A stretch of DNA of 64,000 bases, taken from the NCBI GenBank assembly GCA_965247225.1, contig CBDFGT010000019.1, positions 1 to 64,000 on the forward strand. The letters are read 5' to 3'. Numbering within the stretch: position 1 is the first letter of the stretch; each line of letters begins with the position of its first letter. The translations under genes were made by a program, and so were the position numbers. The notes below the pieces were generated by a model, which was given only the letters and a program-made list of their open reading frames with translations, was not told the origin of the DNA and did no database searches. The stretch is from CBDFGT01 sp965247225 (GTDB lineage: Bacteria > Pseudomonadota > Alphaproteobacteria > Rhizobiales > Rhizobiaceae). Positions 26,114 to 35,239 of the stretch are shown in pieces.

Positions 26114-27370
26114 TCAGTGCATATCGCCGGAAGGCGGGCTGTCGGCATATTGCTTGCCCACACCGAACAGGCGCCCCTTTTCGGCAATCAACACGCAGAC
26201 CAGCGCGATAATGCCAAGGCAGAAAAAGCCTGTTGCAACGGGCGTTACCGTACCGTTGAAGCTGCGTCCGACCAGTGCGCCGATAACAGCGCCTCCAAAT
26301 GTCTGCAAAAACCCGAAGACAGACGATGCGGTGCCGGCCACAGCACCAAGCGGCTCCATCGACAGGGAATTCATGTTTGAGCCGCACCAGCCGAACATGA
26401 ACATGATGCTGGCAAACATCACAAAAAAGGCGGCAAATGGCAGATGGCCGCTATAGGACAAGGCAAGCCATATTCCCGACAGCACAATGAACATCAGCAA
26501 TGCGCCATGCGAAAGCCGGCGCATGCCAAACCGGCCGACAGCCCGTGAATTGAGGAAGGACGACAGCGACATCAGGGCCGCAACACCTGCAAAGGCCACA
26601 GGGAACAATGCGCCAAGTCCATAGATATCCACATAGATTTGCTGGGCCGTATTGATGAAGCCAAACAGGCTGCCAAGAACAAAGGTGCTGGCAATGGCGT
26701 AAAACAAAGACTGCCGGTCACTGAAAACGATGTAAAAGCCCCTGGTAATCACATCAAAGGTCAATGGCCGACGGTTTGCCGGGGCAAGGGATTCTTCCAT
26801 GCGGAAAAAACACCATGCGCCGATGGCCGTTGCAACCACAGCCATGAACAGGAAAATATACTGCCAGGGTCCGGTCAACAGAATGATCTGTCCGGCACCG
26901 GGTGCAATGATCGGCATGATCATGAAGACCATAAAGGCCAGCGACATGACCTCCGCCATATCGCGCCCCTCAAACCTGTCGCGAATGGCAGATTGCGATG
27001 AAATACGGGTGGCCGCAGCACCAATGCCCTGGACCGAACGTAAAACCAGCAGCATTTCAAAGCTGGTTGCAAAAATGGCCATAATGGTTGCGGCTACATA
27101 CAGCACCAGTCCGAACATCAGCGGCGAGCGGCGACCGAACCGGTCACAGACAGGACCAAAGAAAAGCTGTGCAATGCCGAAACCCAGGAAATAGGCGGTG
27201 ATCACCAGTTGCCGGTCATTTTCATGCGCGATCCTCAGCGCCTCGCCCATATAGGGCAGGGCGGGCAGCATGATATCAATGGCCAGCGCGTTCAGCGCCC
27301 AGATGGCAGCGATCAGGCCAATAAACTCATTCTTTGATATTCGAAAAGGCGCTTTTGTTGCGGGGTTCAT
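26114..27370 (-). CDS. Bcr/CflA-type MFS drug-efflux transporter (copy 1)
   Basis: The protein is 418 residues with 12 membrane segments from the ATG at 27370 (MNPATKAPF); a TTG at 27403 would add 11 residues. Family marks are ALAIDIMLPALPYMGEAL in the first segment and FFGPVCDRFGRRSPLM between segments 2 and 3 (MFS motif A), plus VRSVQGIGAAATR (motif C region). Bcr/CflA members export drugs or small metabolites by proton antiport. It follows another member of the same subfamily (27425-28660) by 54 bp, which suggests an old tandem duplication and one transcript. Substrate unknown. Confidence 0.85.
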   Translation of the reverse strand: MNPATKAPFRISKNEFIGLIAAIWALNALAIDIMLPALPYMGEALRIAHENDRQLVITAYFLGFGIAQLFFGPVCDRFGRRSPLMFGLVLYVAATIMAIFATSFEMLLVLRSVQGIGAAATRISSQSAIRDRFEGRDMAEVMSLAFMVFMIMPIIAPGAGQIILLTGPWQYIFLFMAVVATAIGAWCFFRMEESLAPANRRPLTFDVITRGFYIVFSDRQSLFYAIASTFVLGSLFGFINTAQQIYVDIYGLGALFPVAFAGVAALMSLSSFLNSRAVGRFGMRRLSHGALLMFIVLSGIWLALSYSGHLPFAAFFVMFASIMFMFGWCGSNMNSLSMEPLGAVAGTASSVFGFLQTFGGAVIGALVGRSFNGTVTPVATGFFCLGIIALVCVLIAEKGRLFGVGKQYADSPPSGDMH

Positions 27371-27424
27371 TGTCGGGTCTTTTCTCCGGTCCAGACCGGT
27401 CAAGGCAATGTTGTCTCTGACTGG

Positions 27425-28660
27425 CTACTTGAAGAGTTGTCCTCGCTCTGTCCAGAAAACAATGAGCGTCGAGGCAAGGCCGCTGAAGCCGAATGCAAAG
27501 GCGAGCGGTATGATGGTTCCATTATAGGCCTGACCAACCAGACCACCAAGCAGAACGCCGGTCGTGGTCGAGAACACGCCGATCAGCGAGGAGGCCATCC
27601 CGGCAACATGGCCCAGAGGCTCCATGGTAATGGCACTGATATTGCCCTGCAGAACGCCAAAGGCCATCATGGAGAGCGACAGGAGCAGGAATGTCAGCCA
27701 GAACGGCGGCTGGAAGAACAGGCTGAGGACAAACAGAAGCAGGCCGGTGATGGTAAAGCTGATCAGGGTCAGATGCGCCAGCTTCTTCAGCCCGATGACC
27801 ATCACGATCCGGCCGTTGATGACAGAAGCCAGAGCGATGCCGACAGAGCTGACGGCAAAAGCGACCGGAAACAGGGTTCCAAGCCCGTAAAGCTCACCAT
27901 AAACCTGCTGGACCGAAACAATATAGGCAAAGAGTGCAACCGATGTCAGCGTTGCCGCAAGCGTATAGCCTGCAGCAATCCGGTTGGTGGCAATTTCAAC
28001 AGCCGCGCTCCACAGGCTGGCAGGCGAAAGCGACCTGCGCTCCTCAACGGGTAATGTTTCGGCCATGCGCATCGCGGTCCAGATACCAAGTGCTGTTGCA
28101 ATCACGGCAAGGCCCACAAAAATCCATTGCCAGTTGGCCAGAGTTGCCACCGTCTGGCCGATCAGGGGCGCGACCACCGGCACCATCATAAAGGCCGTAA
28201 ATGTAAAGGACATGACACGGCCCATGGCCGCACCGGAAAAACAGTCACGAATCATCGCCCGCACAACAATGTTGACAGCCGCCGCACCTGCCCCCTGAAC
28301 GAAGCGGGCCATCAGGAACCCGTCGAAATCCCTTGTCAGTATACAGACAATCGACATGGCCACGAACACTGCAATTCCCGCCAGCAACAGGGGCTTTCGT
28401 CCGAACCGGTCTGTCAGGGGCCCAAAGATCATCTGCGGGATTGCAAATCCGAGTGTGAAGGAGACGATAATCAGCTGGCGGCGGTTGACATCAGCAACAC
28501 CCAGATCCTGTCCGATCATGGGCAGAACCGGCAGCATGATATCAATAGCCATTGCCACCATGGAGGTCAGAAGCGCTGTGAGCGCAATAAACTCCCGGAA
28601 GCCAAGCCGGGCGCGCTCGACATAGGTGCTTTTGTCATGTGTATGGATGTCAGGCGGCAT
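27425..28660 (-). CDS. Bcr/CflA-type MFS drug-efflux transporter (copy 2)
   Basis: The protein is 411 residues with 12 membrane segments. AMAIDIMLPVLPMIGQDLG and IFGPLTDRFGRKPLLL are the Bcr/CflA start and motif A, and ARFVQGAGAAAVNIVVR follows. The ATG at 28660 has GGGGA 8 nt upstream and is preferred to longer frames up to 28711. It shares the general pattern of its downstream neighbour but differs along its length, so the duplication is not recent. No regulator gene adjoins. Confidence 0.85.
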   Translation of the reverse strand: MPPDIHTHDKSTYVERARLGFREFIALTALLTSMVAMAIDIMLPVLPMIGQDLGVADVNRRQLIIVSFTLGFAIPQMIFGPLTDRFGRKPLLLAGIAVFVAMSIVCILTRDFDGFLMARFVQGAGAAAVNIVVRAMIRDCFSGAAMGRVMSFTFTAFMMVPVVAPLIGQTVATLANWQWIFVGLAVIATALGIWTAMRMAETLPVEERRSLSPASLWSAAVEIATNRIAAGYTLAATLTSVALFAYIVSVQQVYGELYGLGTLFPVAFAVSSVGIALASVINGRIVMVIGLKKLAHLTLISFTITGLLLFVLSLFFQPPFWLTFLLLSLSMMAFGVLQGNISAITMEPLGHVAGMASSLIGVFSTTTGVLLGGLVGQAYNGTIIPLAFAFGFSGLASTLIVFWTERGQLFK

Positions 28661-28716
28661 CGCAATCCCCGGGATCAGGTGTTGTTTGCGCAACAGGAAA
28701 ATACAGATCACTCAAA

Positions 28717-28748
28717 TGCAAATGGCGGACCGGTGGCCCGCCATTTGC
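28717..28748. repeat. 12-bp perfect hairpin between grxD and the MFS pair
   Basis: TGCAAATGGCGG and CCGCCATTTGCA flank a 9-nt loop. It stands 22 bp after the grxD stop. It may act as a terminator for grxD although the T run is weak. Confidence 0.5.
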
Positions 28749-28770
28749 AAGCTATAAGTTTATTTTAAAA

Positions 28771-29100
28771 TCAAGCCTTTACGGTGAGACCTTCAGACGA
28801 AAGATGATCCTGGAGTTCACCCGCCTGGAACATTTCACGCACGATATCGCAACCGCCTACAAATTCGCCCTTGATATAGAGCTGCGGAATGGTCGGCCAG
28901 TTGGAATAGGCCTTGATGCCCTCGCGAAGGTCACCGTCAGCCAGCACATTGATACCCTTGTAGTCTACCCCAAGATGATCCAGAATCTGGACCACCTGAC
29001 CGGAGAAACCACATTGCGGAAACTGCGGAGTGCCCTTCATGAACAGCACAACGTCGTTGGTCTTGACTTCGTTTTCGATGAATTTCTCAATACCGCTCAT
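28771..29100 (-). CDS. grxD: Monothiol glutaredoxin Grx4
   Basis: The 109-residue protein has the CGFS active site (Cys30 to Ser33) within KGTPQFPQCGFSGQVV, TIPQLYIKGEFVGGCDIVREM for glutathione binding, and standard length. CGFS glutaredoxins bind [2Fe-2S] clusters with glutathione and BolA partners and pass them on to other proteins. AAGGAC is 7 nt before the ATG. The usual bolA neighbour is not in this window. Confidence 0.95.
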   Translation of the reverse strand: MSGIEKFIENEVKTNDVVLFMKGTPQFPQCGFSGQVVQILDHLGVDYKGINVLADGDLREGIKAYSNWPTIPQLYIKGEFVGGCDIVREMFQAGELQDHLSSEGLTVKA

Positions 29101-29229
29101 GGCTTGTCCTTTCTGCCCGGGTGCAAGGTCCGGTTTTCTTGTGTGTTAAATACCATGCACTGCACGGATTTCCAGTGCGAATTCCCGGTTCGGGCGGTTT
29201 TAATCCGCATCGTCGCATTTGTGCACCGC

Positions 29230-30066
29230 TCATGCGCCCAGCCGCTCGGCGTGCCATTTCAGATGGTCATCCATGAATGTCGAAATGAAGGCATAGGAAT
29301 GGTCATAGCGATCCTGCATGCGAAGCGTGAGTTTGATCCCTGTGTCCTTGATAACCTCTTCAAAAAGCCAGGGCCGCAAACCGGTTTCCAGAAAGCCGTC
29401 TGCCGTTCCCTGGTCAATCAGGAATTCCGGAAACCGGGCACCGTCTTCCACCAGAAGGCATGCATCATAGGGCCGCCAGGCCGCCTTGTCCATTCCCAGG
29501 TATTTTTCAAATGCCCCGATCGACCACTCCGCCGTTGACGGCTGCACGATCGGCGCAAAGGCCGAGCAGCTTTTGAAGCGGTCCGGGTTTTTGAGCGCGA
29601 TGGTCATGGCCCCGTGTCCACCCATGGAGTGACCAAAAATGCCCTGGCGATCCCGGTCGATCTTGAACTGTTCTTCGATCAGTGCGGGCAGCTCGTTGGT
29701 AATATAGGTATACATCCGGTAATGCTCTGCCCATGGAGCCTGCGTGGCATCCAGATAGAAGCCCGCACCCTTGCCCATCTGCCAGTTGGTCAGTTCATCG
29801 GCCACATCACTGCCGCGCGGGCTGGTGTCCAGGCAGACAATGATCAGACCCAGTTGCGCCGCCATGCGGCGATATTCACCCTTGTCGGTGACATTGGCAT
29901 GGGTGCAGGTGAGGCCCGACAGATACCAGACAACAGGGCAGGGCCCGAGAATCGCCTGTGGGGGAACAAAAACCGAAAATGTCATCTCGCATTGGCAGGC
30001 GTCCGACAGATGGGAATATACGCCTTGCATGCCGCCAAAAGCGGTTGTCTGGGACAGGATTTTCAT
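29230..30066 (-). CDS. fghA: S-formylglutathione hydrolase
   Basis: This 278-residue esterase-D-type alpha/beta hydrolase splits S-formylglutathione to formate and glutathione. GHSMGGHGAM holds the nucleophile Ser147, DQGTADGFLE holds the acid, and RYDHSYAFISTFMDDH supplies the catalytic His. The ATG at 30066 has GGAG 9 nt upstream; the frame upstream of it is not coding. It works directly after the alcohol dehydrogenase adhC, which lies 2.8 kb upstream on the same strand, so both formaldehyde steps are in one unidirectional run. Confidence 0.93.
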   Translation of the reverse strand: MKILSQTTAFGGMQGVYSHLSDACQCEMTFSVFVPPQAILGPCPVVWYLSGLTCTHANVTDKGEYRRMAAQLGLIIVCLDTSPRGSDVADELTNWQMGKGAGFYLDATQAPWAEHYRMYTYITNELPALIEEQFKIDRDRQGIFGHSMGGHGAMTIALKNPDRFKSCSAFAPIVQPSTAEWSIGAFEKYLGMDKAAWRPYDACLLVEDGARFPEFLIDQGTADGFLETGLRPWLFEEVIKDTGIKLTLRMQDRYDHSYAFISTFMDDHLKWHAERLGA

Positions 30067-30092
30067 GAAACAAACTCCGTGGGGACAGGTTT

Positions 30093-30776
30093 TCAGGGGA
30101 TGGCTGAATGAAACGTGACTGCGACATTCACAGCGACGGCCACAAGAACCGTGTTGAAGAAGAACGAGACAATCGCATGCGCCAGATTGACTGTCCGCAT
30201 GGCCGTGCTGGTAATGGCGATATCGGATGTCTGTGCCGTCATGCCGATAACAAAGGCAAAATACAGGAAATCCAGCGCGCCGGGGGCATCCGTTCCGGGA
30301 AAGCTCAAACCGCGTTTTGCGCTGGCGGCGGGCTTTCCGTCTGTGCCCTTGTCCGGTTGCCAATAAAGATGTGCATAATGCAGCGCTGCCATCGTGTGCA
30401 CTGACAGCCAGCCCAGCCCGACTGTGGCAAGCGACAGTGCCAGTGCCGGTGGTGTCGGCGATTCCTGTCCGTTGATCAGATGGAACAGTGCAGCGATGGA
30501 AATACCGATGGCCACCAGCGTTGTGCCGAAAATGACGAGAACCGAGGCGTCCTCGCTGGCTGCATGATTGCGCAGATAATCAGCGCTGAGACGCGGCAGC
30601 CGCATGGTCGTCAAAACCAGATAGGTTCCAAAGAACGCTACATCGGCCAGAACAATGGAATTATCCAGTCCTGCATTGAGCCCGGCAGCCAGGGCGATGG
30701 CAGCCATGGCCAGTCCGGCGTAAAACGGCATGTGGCGATGAAAATGGGTGATCCGAACCTGTGCCGTGGTCTTCAT
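30093..30776 (-). CDS. DUF1345 integral membrane protein
   Basis: The 227-residue protein has five or six hydrophobic segments. The family-like stretch AAAHYAH-type motif appears as LGWLSVHTMAALHYAHLYW, followed by LDFLYFAFVIGMTAQTSDIAITSTAMRTVNLAHAIVSFFFNTVLVA, which is typical of DUF1345 (also known as YdcZ/COG4291-like proteins). No function is known. The ATG overlaps the stop of the upstream YaiI gene, so translation is probably coupled. Confidence 0.75.
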   Translation of the reverse strand: MKTTAQVRITHFHRHMPFYAGLAMAAIALAAGLNAGLDNSIVLADVAFFGTYLVLTTMRLPRLSADYLRNHAASEDASVLVIFGTTLVAIGISIAALFHLINGQESPTPPALALSLATVGLGWLSVHTMAALHYAHLYWQPDKGTDGKPAASAKRGLSFPGTDAPGALDFLYFAFVIGMTAQTSDIAITSTAMRTVNLAHAIVSFFFNTVLVAVAVNVAVTFHSAIP

Positions 30777-31243
30777 GACGTTGCCTGCTTTGCCCGACGA
30801 CACAGCCGGTCCAGTGTTTCGAGAAATTGCGACCTGTCACGCGGTGAAAATGCGGCATTATAGCCTTTGCTCTCGCCTGTTTCGCGCAAATGCGCGCCCA
30901 GATCGCGCATGGCCGTGACCATGCCAATATTGGATATGTCGAAAATCCGCCCGCCCGGTCCGCTTACCAGACAGCCTTTGGCCACACAGCGCCCGGCAAG
31001 CGGCACATCTGCCGTAATGACAATGTCGTTGACCCCGGCATGTTCGGCAATCCAGTCGTCCGCAGCATCAAATCCGCTGGAAACGATGACATTGCGCACC
31101 ATGGGATCGCGCGATGGGCGCAGGCCGGAATTGGCAACGAATGTCACCTGAAAGCCATGGCGTTCGGCCACTTTCAGGATTTCAGTCTTTACCGGACAGG
31201 CATCGGCATCAACATAAATGACGGGAATGGCCACGGTTGTCAT
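30773..31243 (-). CDS. YaiI/YqxD family protein (DUF188, UPF0178)
   Basis: The 156-residue protein begins VIYVDADACPVKTEILKVAERH and has the acidic pattern VITADVPLAGRCVAKGC, both typical of UPF0178. The fold belongs to the PIN-like nuclease superfamily and the conserved Asp residues could bind metal, but activity has not been established for the family. AAGGAC precedes the ATG. It overlaps the DUF1345 gene by 4 bp. Confidence 0.85.
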   Translation of the reverse strand: MTTVAIPVIYVDADACPVKTEILKVAERHGFQVTFVANSGLRPSRDPMVRNVIVSSGFDAADDWIAEHAGVNDIVITADVPLAGRCVAKGCLVSGPGGRIFDISNIGMVTAMRDLGAHLRETGESKGYNAAFSPRDRSQFLETLDRLCRRAKQATS

Positions 31244-31282
31244 GTCCTTGGCATGGGTGTTGCGAATTTCCGGTTCATGATG

Positions 31283-32233
31283 TCATCCCATACGCGCTTT
31301 CTGGCTGGTAAAATACGCTTTCTTCCTTGAACGCATGATTTCTCCCAACGGCCGATGGTCCAGAAGGCCGCCCCAGGGATCAAACATCATGGTTTCCAGA
31401 TCGGAGCAGGCCTTTGTCAACGTCAGCGTTGCAACAGAAACAAAAGGAGATTGTTTTTCTGGCCATAATACAGTCGGGTCTTCAATGGGTGTGGTGGTCT
31501 CATCGACAAAGAATTGCAAGGCGACATCATAGGAAACCGGGCTCATGGCCAGTTGCCGGGCGATATCGTCTGCAATGTCCGAAGTTCCGCGTTCCTTTGG
31601 GGCATTGGGGGTTATGCGCAGTTTGGCAGCATAAGGGCCAACGGCAATGGGAACTCCCGTCGAAAACCGCTCGGCATTGAAACCGGGAAATGGCCTGGAG
31701 AGAGTTGCGATCAGAAGCTTCAGTCGTTTCAGTCCTGCACTCAGGCCGTATCTCCGGAGGAGAAACCATAACAATCCCGGTTCTTTGCCCTTCGCGGAGA
31801 CACGAACGATTTCCATGAAGTCGTCGCTGGTCCGGCTCGCAAAAATGTCGTGATTGATCAGCAGAAAATCCTGGTGATCCGTTGTTCCCGAAAGCGATGA
31901 TGGACCTGAAATCCCCGTAACCCGAAACGCAAAGCCCCTGATGTCGGGTTTGGTGTTGGCCTGAATGTCAAAAGCTCCGTTGGAAAGACGGACAAAGGCT
32001 GGTAAAATGCCCGGACTTGCAAAAATGCCGAAACGGGCAAAGTCCGGCAGCGTGTCATGAACCCGGAATTGGGCCTCCGCCGAAAGAATCGGCTTGCGGT
32101 GCAGAAATCTGCCCTTGCCGTAACGCTCATTTTTTACGGCATGGGCTTTGCGGATTTCCGCAGCCTGGCGTTCATGAATGGCATCCTCGTTTGCCGCTAT
32201 GGCTTCTTTCCATTCCGTCGATGCTGCCTTCAT
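31283..32233 (-). CDS. Catalase-like heme protein
   Basis: The 316-residue protein belongs to the small catalase-related (SrpA-like) group. FVRLSNGAFDIQANTKPDIRGFAFRVTG matches the core strand around the catalase heme pocket, DHQDFLLINHDIFASRTSDDFM follows, and the C-terminal RSRKKAYFTSQKAR resembles the R-x3-Y heme-ligand signature. It is shorter than true catalases (about 480 residues) and lacks their C-terminal domain, so peroxidase or other heme chemistry is possible. No signal peptide is seen. GGGAG is 6 nt before the ATG. It lies between the two formaldehyde genes. Confidence 0.75.
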   Translation of the reverse strand: MKAASTEWKEAIAANEDAIHERQAAEIRKAHAVKNERYGKGRFLHRKPILSAEAQFRVHDTLPDFARFGIFASPGILPAFVRLSNGAFDIQANTKPDIRGFAFRVTGISGPSSLSGTTDHQDFLLINHDIFASRTSDDFMEIVRVSAKGKEPGLLWFLLRRYGLSAGLKRLKLLIATLSRPFPGFNAERFSTGVPIAVGPYAAKLRITPNAPKERGTSDIADDIARQLAMSPVSYDVALQFFVDETTTPIEDPTVLWPEKQSPFVSVATLTLTKACSDLETMMFDPWGGLLDHRPLGEIMRSRKKAYFTSQKARMG

Positions 32234-32391
32234 GTAACACTCCCAGGATCATGTCTGCGGTTTGAAGATGCTGAAAGCTCACATCTCAATCAAGTTGCGC
32301 TTCTATCCGGCCATATTGGACAGAATTCCTGTCATCCAATCCTGCCGCTCCAAAGTCCGCCGTCATGCTGTAACGCAGGTCATAAATATCT

Positions 32392-32793
32392 CTACTTTAT
32401 CCGTGTCCAGGTTTCCGGTGAGGTCTTCTGTGAACCGGCTTCTGTCCATACACCGTTCAACGTTCCATCAGGCTGTTGCAGGTAGAGCCCCAGCGTCGGT
32501 GTGTTGTCGATGGAATACGTGATGGATATGCCGATATCGTTTTCTGTAGCAGGCCCGACAATCAGGTTGCTGCCATCCAGATGCATCCCGATCCCCGTGC
32601 CATAGAATTCGGAATCACCGATTTTCCACGCCAGTGCATAGGTGCTGCCAGTGCGCGAAACCTCAACTGACCCCGTATATTCCGCGCCGGTATCCACATT
32701 GGTTCCCTTGACGTCGTAAAGGCCAGCAGGATCTGCCATGGCTGACAAAGGCAGCAAACAGACGCAGGCAGCGGCACATACAGTCTTCAGCAT
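32392..32793 (-). CDS. Small secreted protein of unknown function
   Basis: The 133-residue product has a signal peptide (MLKTVCAAACVCLLPLSAMA, cleavage before DPAG). The mature domain alternates glycine-rich strands: DVKGTNVDTGAEYTGSVEVSRTG, YGTGIGMHLDG, GLYLQQPDGTLNGVWTEAG. It reads like a small beta-barrel that may bind a ligand. The start is set by AGGGA 9 nt upstream and by the signal peptide. It follows adhC by 53 bp and could be co-transcribed. I know no named family for it. Confidence 0.65.
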   Translation of the reverse strand: MLKTVCAAACVCLLPLSAMADPAGLYDVKGTNVDTGAEYTGSVEVSRTGSTYALAWKIGDSEFYGTGIGMHLDGSNLIVGPATENDIGISITYSIDNTPTLGLYLQQPDGTLNGVWTEAGSQKTSPETWTRIK

Positions 32794-32846
32794 GGCATTT
32801 TTCCCTGAAAAAGCGGAGATCCGGCCGATCCAGATCCCCATGCGTA

Positions 32847-33974
32847 TCAATAGATCACAACAGAGCGGATGCTCTCGCCGGAATGCATCAGGTCAAACCC
32901 CCTGTTGATATCGTCCAGCGGCATGGTGTGGGTAATCATCGGATCAATCATGATCTTGCCTTCCATATACCAGTCAACAATTTTTGGCACATCGGTGCGC
33001 CCGCGTGCGCCGCCAAAAGCTGTGCCCATCCATGTGCGGCCTGTCACCAGCTGGAACGGTCGTGTGGAAATTTCCTTTCCGGCACCGGCAACGCCGATGA
33101 CCACGGATTTGCCCCAGCCGCGATGCGAGGCTTCAAGGGCCTGGCGCATGACGGTGGTATTGCCCGTGCAGTCAAATGTGTAATCGGCCCCGCCGATCTG
33201 ATCAGCCCCGCGCTTGGTCATATGGACGAGATAGGGCACGATATCGCCGTCGATCTCCTTCGGATTGACAAAATGCGTCATGCCAAATCGCTCGCCCCAT
33301 TCCTTTTTGGAATTGTTGATATCGACACCGATGATCATGTCAGCCCCTGCAAGCCGCAGGCCCTGGATGACGTTAAGGCCAATGCCACCCAGACCGAAAA
33401 CAACGGCAGTAGAACCGATTTCCACCTTTGCGGTATTGATGACAGCACCAATTCCGGTGGTCACGCCGCAGCCGATATAGCAGATCTTGTCAAAAGGCGC
33501 GTCCGGATGGACCCTGGCCAGCGCAATTTCGGGAAGGACTGTAAAATTGGCAAATGTCGAACAGCCCATATAATGGAAAATCCTGTCCTTGCCGATGGAA
33601 AACCGGCTCGTGCCGTCCGGCATCAGGCCCTGGCCCTGCGTTCCGCGAATAGCCGTGCACAGATTGGTCTTGCGCGACAGGCAGGAAGGACACGAGCGGC
33701 ATTCCGGCGTGTAAAGCGGTATAACATGATCGCCCTTTTTCAAGGAGGTTACGCCTTTGCCGACGTCGACAACAATGCCGGCACCCTCATGGCCGAGAAT
33801 GGCCGGGAAAAGACCTTCAGGGTCCGCGCCTGAAAGTGTGAATTCGTCTGTATGGCAAATGCCTGTGGCCTTGACCTCTACAAGCACCTCACCCTCACGG
33901 GGGCCTTCCAGTTGAACTGTCATGATTTCCAGTGGTTTGCCAGCTTGCGTGGCAACGGCGGCGCGAACATCCAT
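32847..33974 (-). CDS. adhC: S-(hydroxymethyl)glutathione dehydrogenase / class III alcohol dehydrogenase
   Basis: The 375-residue zinc enzyme oxidises S-hydroxymethylglutathione (formaldehyde plus glutathione) to S-formylglutathione with NAD. CHTDEFTLSG and GHEGAGIVVDVG form the catalytic zinc site, CRSCPSCLSRKTNLC holds the structural zinc, and GLGGIGLNVIQG is the NAD-binding turn. The ATG at 33974 has GGGAG 8 nt upstream. An open frame continues 96 codons further but lacks family features. fghA completes the pathway on the same strand. Also known as frmA/flhA-type genes. Confidence 0.95.
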   Translation of the reverse strand: MDVRAAVATQAGKPLEIMTVQLEGPREGEVLVEVKATGICHTDEFTLSGADPEGLFPAILGHEGAGIVVDVGKGVTSLKKGDHVIPLYTPECRSCPSCLSRKTNLCTAIRGTQGQGLMPDGTSRFSIGKDRIFHYMGCSTFANFTVLPEIALARVHPDAPFDKICYIGCGVTTGIGAVINTAKVEIGSTAVVFGLGGIGLNVIQGLRLAGADMIIGVDINNSKKEWGERFGMTHFVNPKEIDGDIVPYLVHMTKRGADQIGGADYTFDCTGNTTVMRQALEASHRGWGKSVVIGVAGAGKEISTRPFQLVTGRTWMGTAFGGARGRTDVPKIVDWYMEGKIMIDPMITHTMPLDDINRGFDLMHSGESIRSVVIY

Positions 33975-34031
33975 TAAGTTTCTCCCTGTCCTCGAACGCG
34001 CGAACCATGCCATGGCATCTGCCATAAACTC

Positions 34032-34054
34032 AAGATACATAATTCGCGAATCTT
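34032..34054. promoter_or_regulatory. Candidate operator upstream of adhC
   Basis: AAGAT and ATCTT form an imperfectly filled inverted repeat 13 bp apart, and a perfect 10-bp palindrome ATTCGCGAAT (34042-34051) lies inside. It stands 58-80 bp upstream of adhC in the 329-bp divergent gap to the DMT permease gene. No regulator is identified. Otherwise the gap shows nothing I can name. Confidence 0.3.
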
Positions 34055-34303
34055 CAAATTCAGGTATCCGGAAGTGCAGGGACAGGATTGCAGGCTCTGC
34101 GCGCGCCGTACAGCCCCTTTTCGGATCTCCCGCTTGACAGCCGGGTTTGCGGGTGGGACCAATCGGCATCGGGGAAAGGAAGATCATCCATGAAAAACAG
34201 CGGCGGACAATCGCCGGAATCCGGGCCAGGGCGCATGTCCTGTGCATATCGCCAATATGCATTAATTCGTTTGCGGCTTCTTGTTTGTAAAGTAGTTTAA
34301 AAA

Positions 34304-35239
34304 ATGTCTACAAGTGCAGAACATATAAGAGAAAATAAAGTTCTTGGTATGGGGATTATGGCTTTCTGCATGCTGGTTTTGCCCGGCATGGACGCCATTG
34401 CCAAATATCTCTCTACCTTTGAAAACATGGCACCGGGGCAGGTGACCTTCTACCGTTTCTTTCTGCAACTGTGCCTGACGCTGCCATTGCTGCTGATCAC
34501 CACCGGGCAGGCAACATTCAGGCCGAAACGCCTCTGGCTCAATCTGCTGCGGGGGGTCTTGCACGCCGGAGCGACATTGCTGTTTTTCATCTCGGTCAAA
34601 TATATGCCGCTGGCCGATGTCTTTGCCATCTATTTTGTCGAGCCTTTCATGCTCACAGCCATGTCGGCGCTGTTCCTGGGTGAAAAGGTCGGCTGGCGCA
34701 GATGGCTGGCCATTGCCGTGGGCTTTGGCGGTGCGATGATTGTCATCCAGCCAAGCTATGCCCTGTTTGGCATCATCTCGCTGCTGCCGGTGGCCTGCGC
34801 TTTTCTTTTCACACTCTATCTGTTCCTCAACCGGGCCATCGGCAACGCCGATTCGCCCTTGATGATGCAAATGCTGTCCGGTCTGGGCGGTACGCTGATG
34901 ATGGGATGTGCCATGGCTGTCGGCAGCAGTGCAGGTGCGGTTGAGTTTCAGGTTTCATGGCCGGCAGACGGTCGCGTGATGGCTTTGCTCCTCATTCTCG
35001 GTTCACTCTCGGCCTATGCGCATCTTCTCGTCGTGCGGGCCTTTCGCATGGCCCCCCTGTCCCTTCTGGCGCCTTTCCAGTATTTTGAGATCATATCGGC
35101 CACAATTCTGGGCTATGTTCTGTTCGGAGATTTTCCAACCCTGTCCAAATGGGGCGGTATTGCCATCATCATCGCCTCCGGCCTGTTCATCATCTGGCGC
35201 GAGCGCGTGGCAGCCCGTGCCGCAAAGACCGGCACATAA
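34304..35239 (+). CDS. DMT-superfamily (EamA) permease
   Basis: The 311-residue protein has ten predicted membrane segments in two EamA repeats. The first ends with VFAIYFVEPFMLTAMSALFLGEKVGWRRWLAIAVGFGGAMIVIQP and the second with LAPFQYFEIISATILGYVLFGDFPTLSKWGGIAIIIASGLFIIW; both show the G-E-x2-x6-G pattern of these exporters. Substrates of related proteins are amino acids or other metabolites. No clear ribosome site precedes the ATG at 34304, and an in-frame ATG at 34349 or 34358 may be the true start. Monocistronic. Confidence 0.82.
   Translation: MSTSAEHIRENKVLGMGIMAFCMLVLPGMDAIAKYLSTFENMAPGQVTFYRFFLQLCLTLPLLLITTGQATFRPKRLWLNLLRGVLHAGATLLFFISVKYMPLADVFAIYFVEPFMLTAMSALFLGEKVGWRRWLAIAVGFGGAMIVIQPSYALFGIISLLPVACAFLFTLYLFLNRAIGNADSPLMMQMLSGLGGTLMMGCAMAVGSSAGAVEFQVSWPADGRVMALLLILGSLSAYAHLLVVRAFRMAPLSLLAPFQYFEIISATILGYVLFGDFPTLSKWGGIAIIIASGLFIIWRERVAARAAKTGT

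Noticed and set aside
28639..29538. 299-codon plus-strand frame across grxD and the fghA end
   Set aside because: It runs antisense through two conserved genes and has no family likeness.
34262..34870. 202-codon minus-strand frame opposite the DMT permease
   Set aside because: Antisense shadow; the permease reading is clear.
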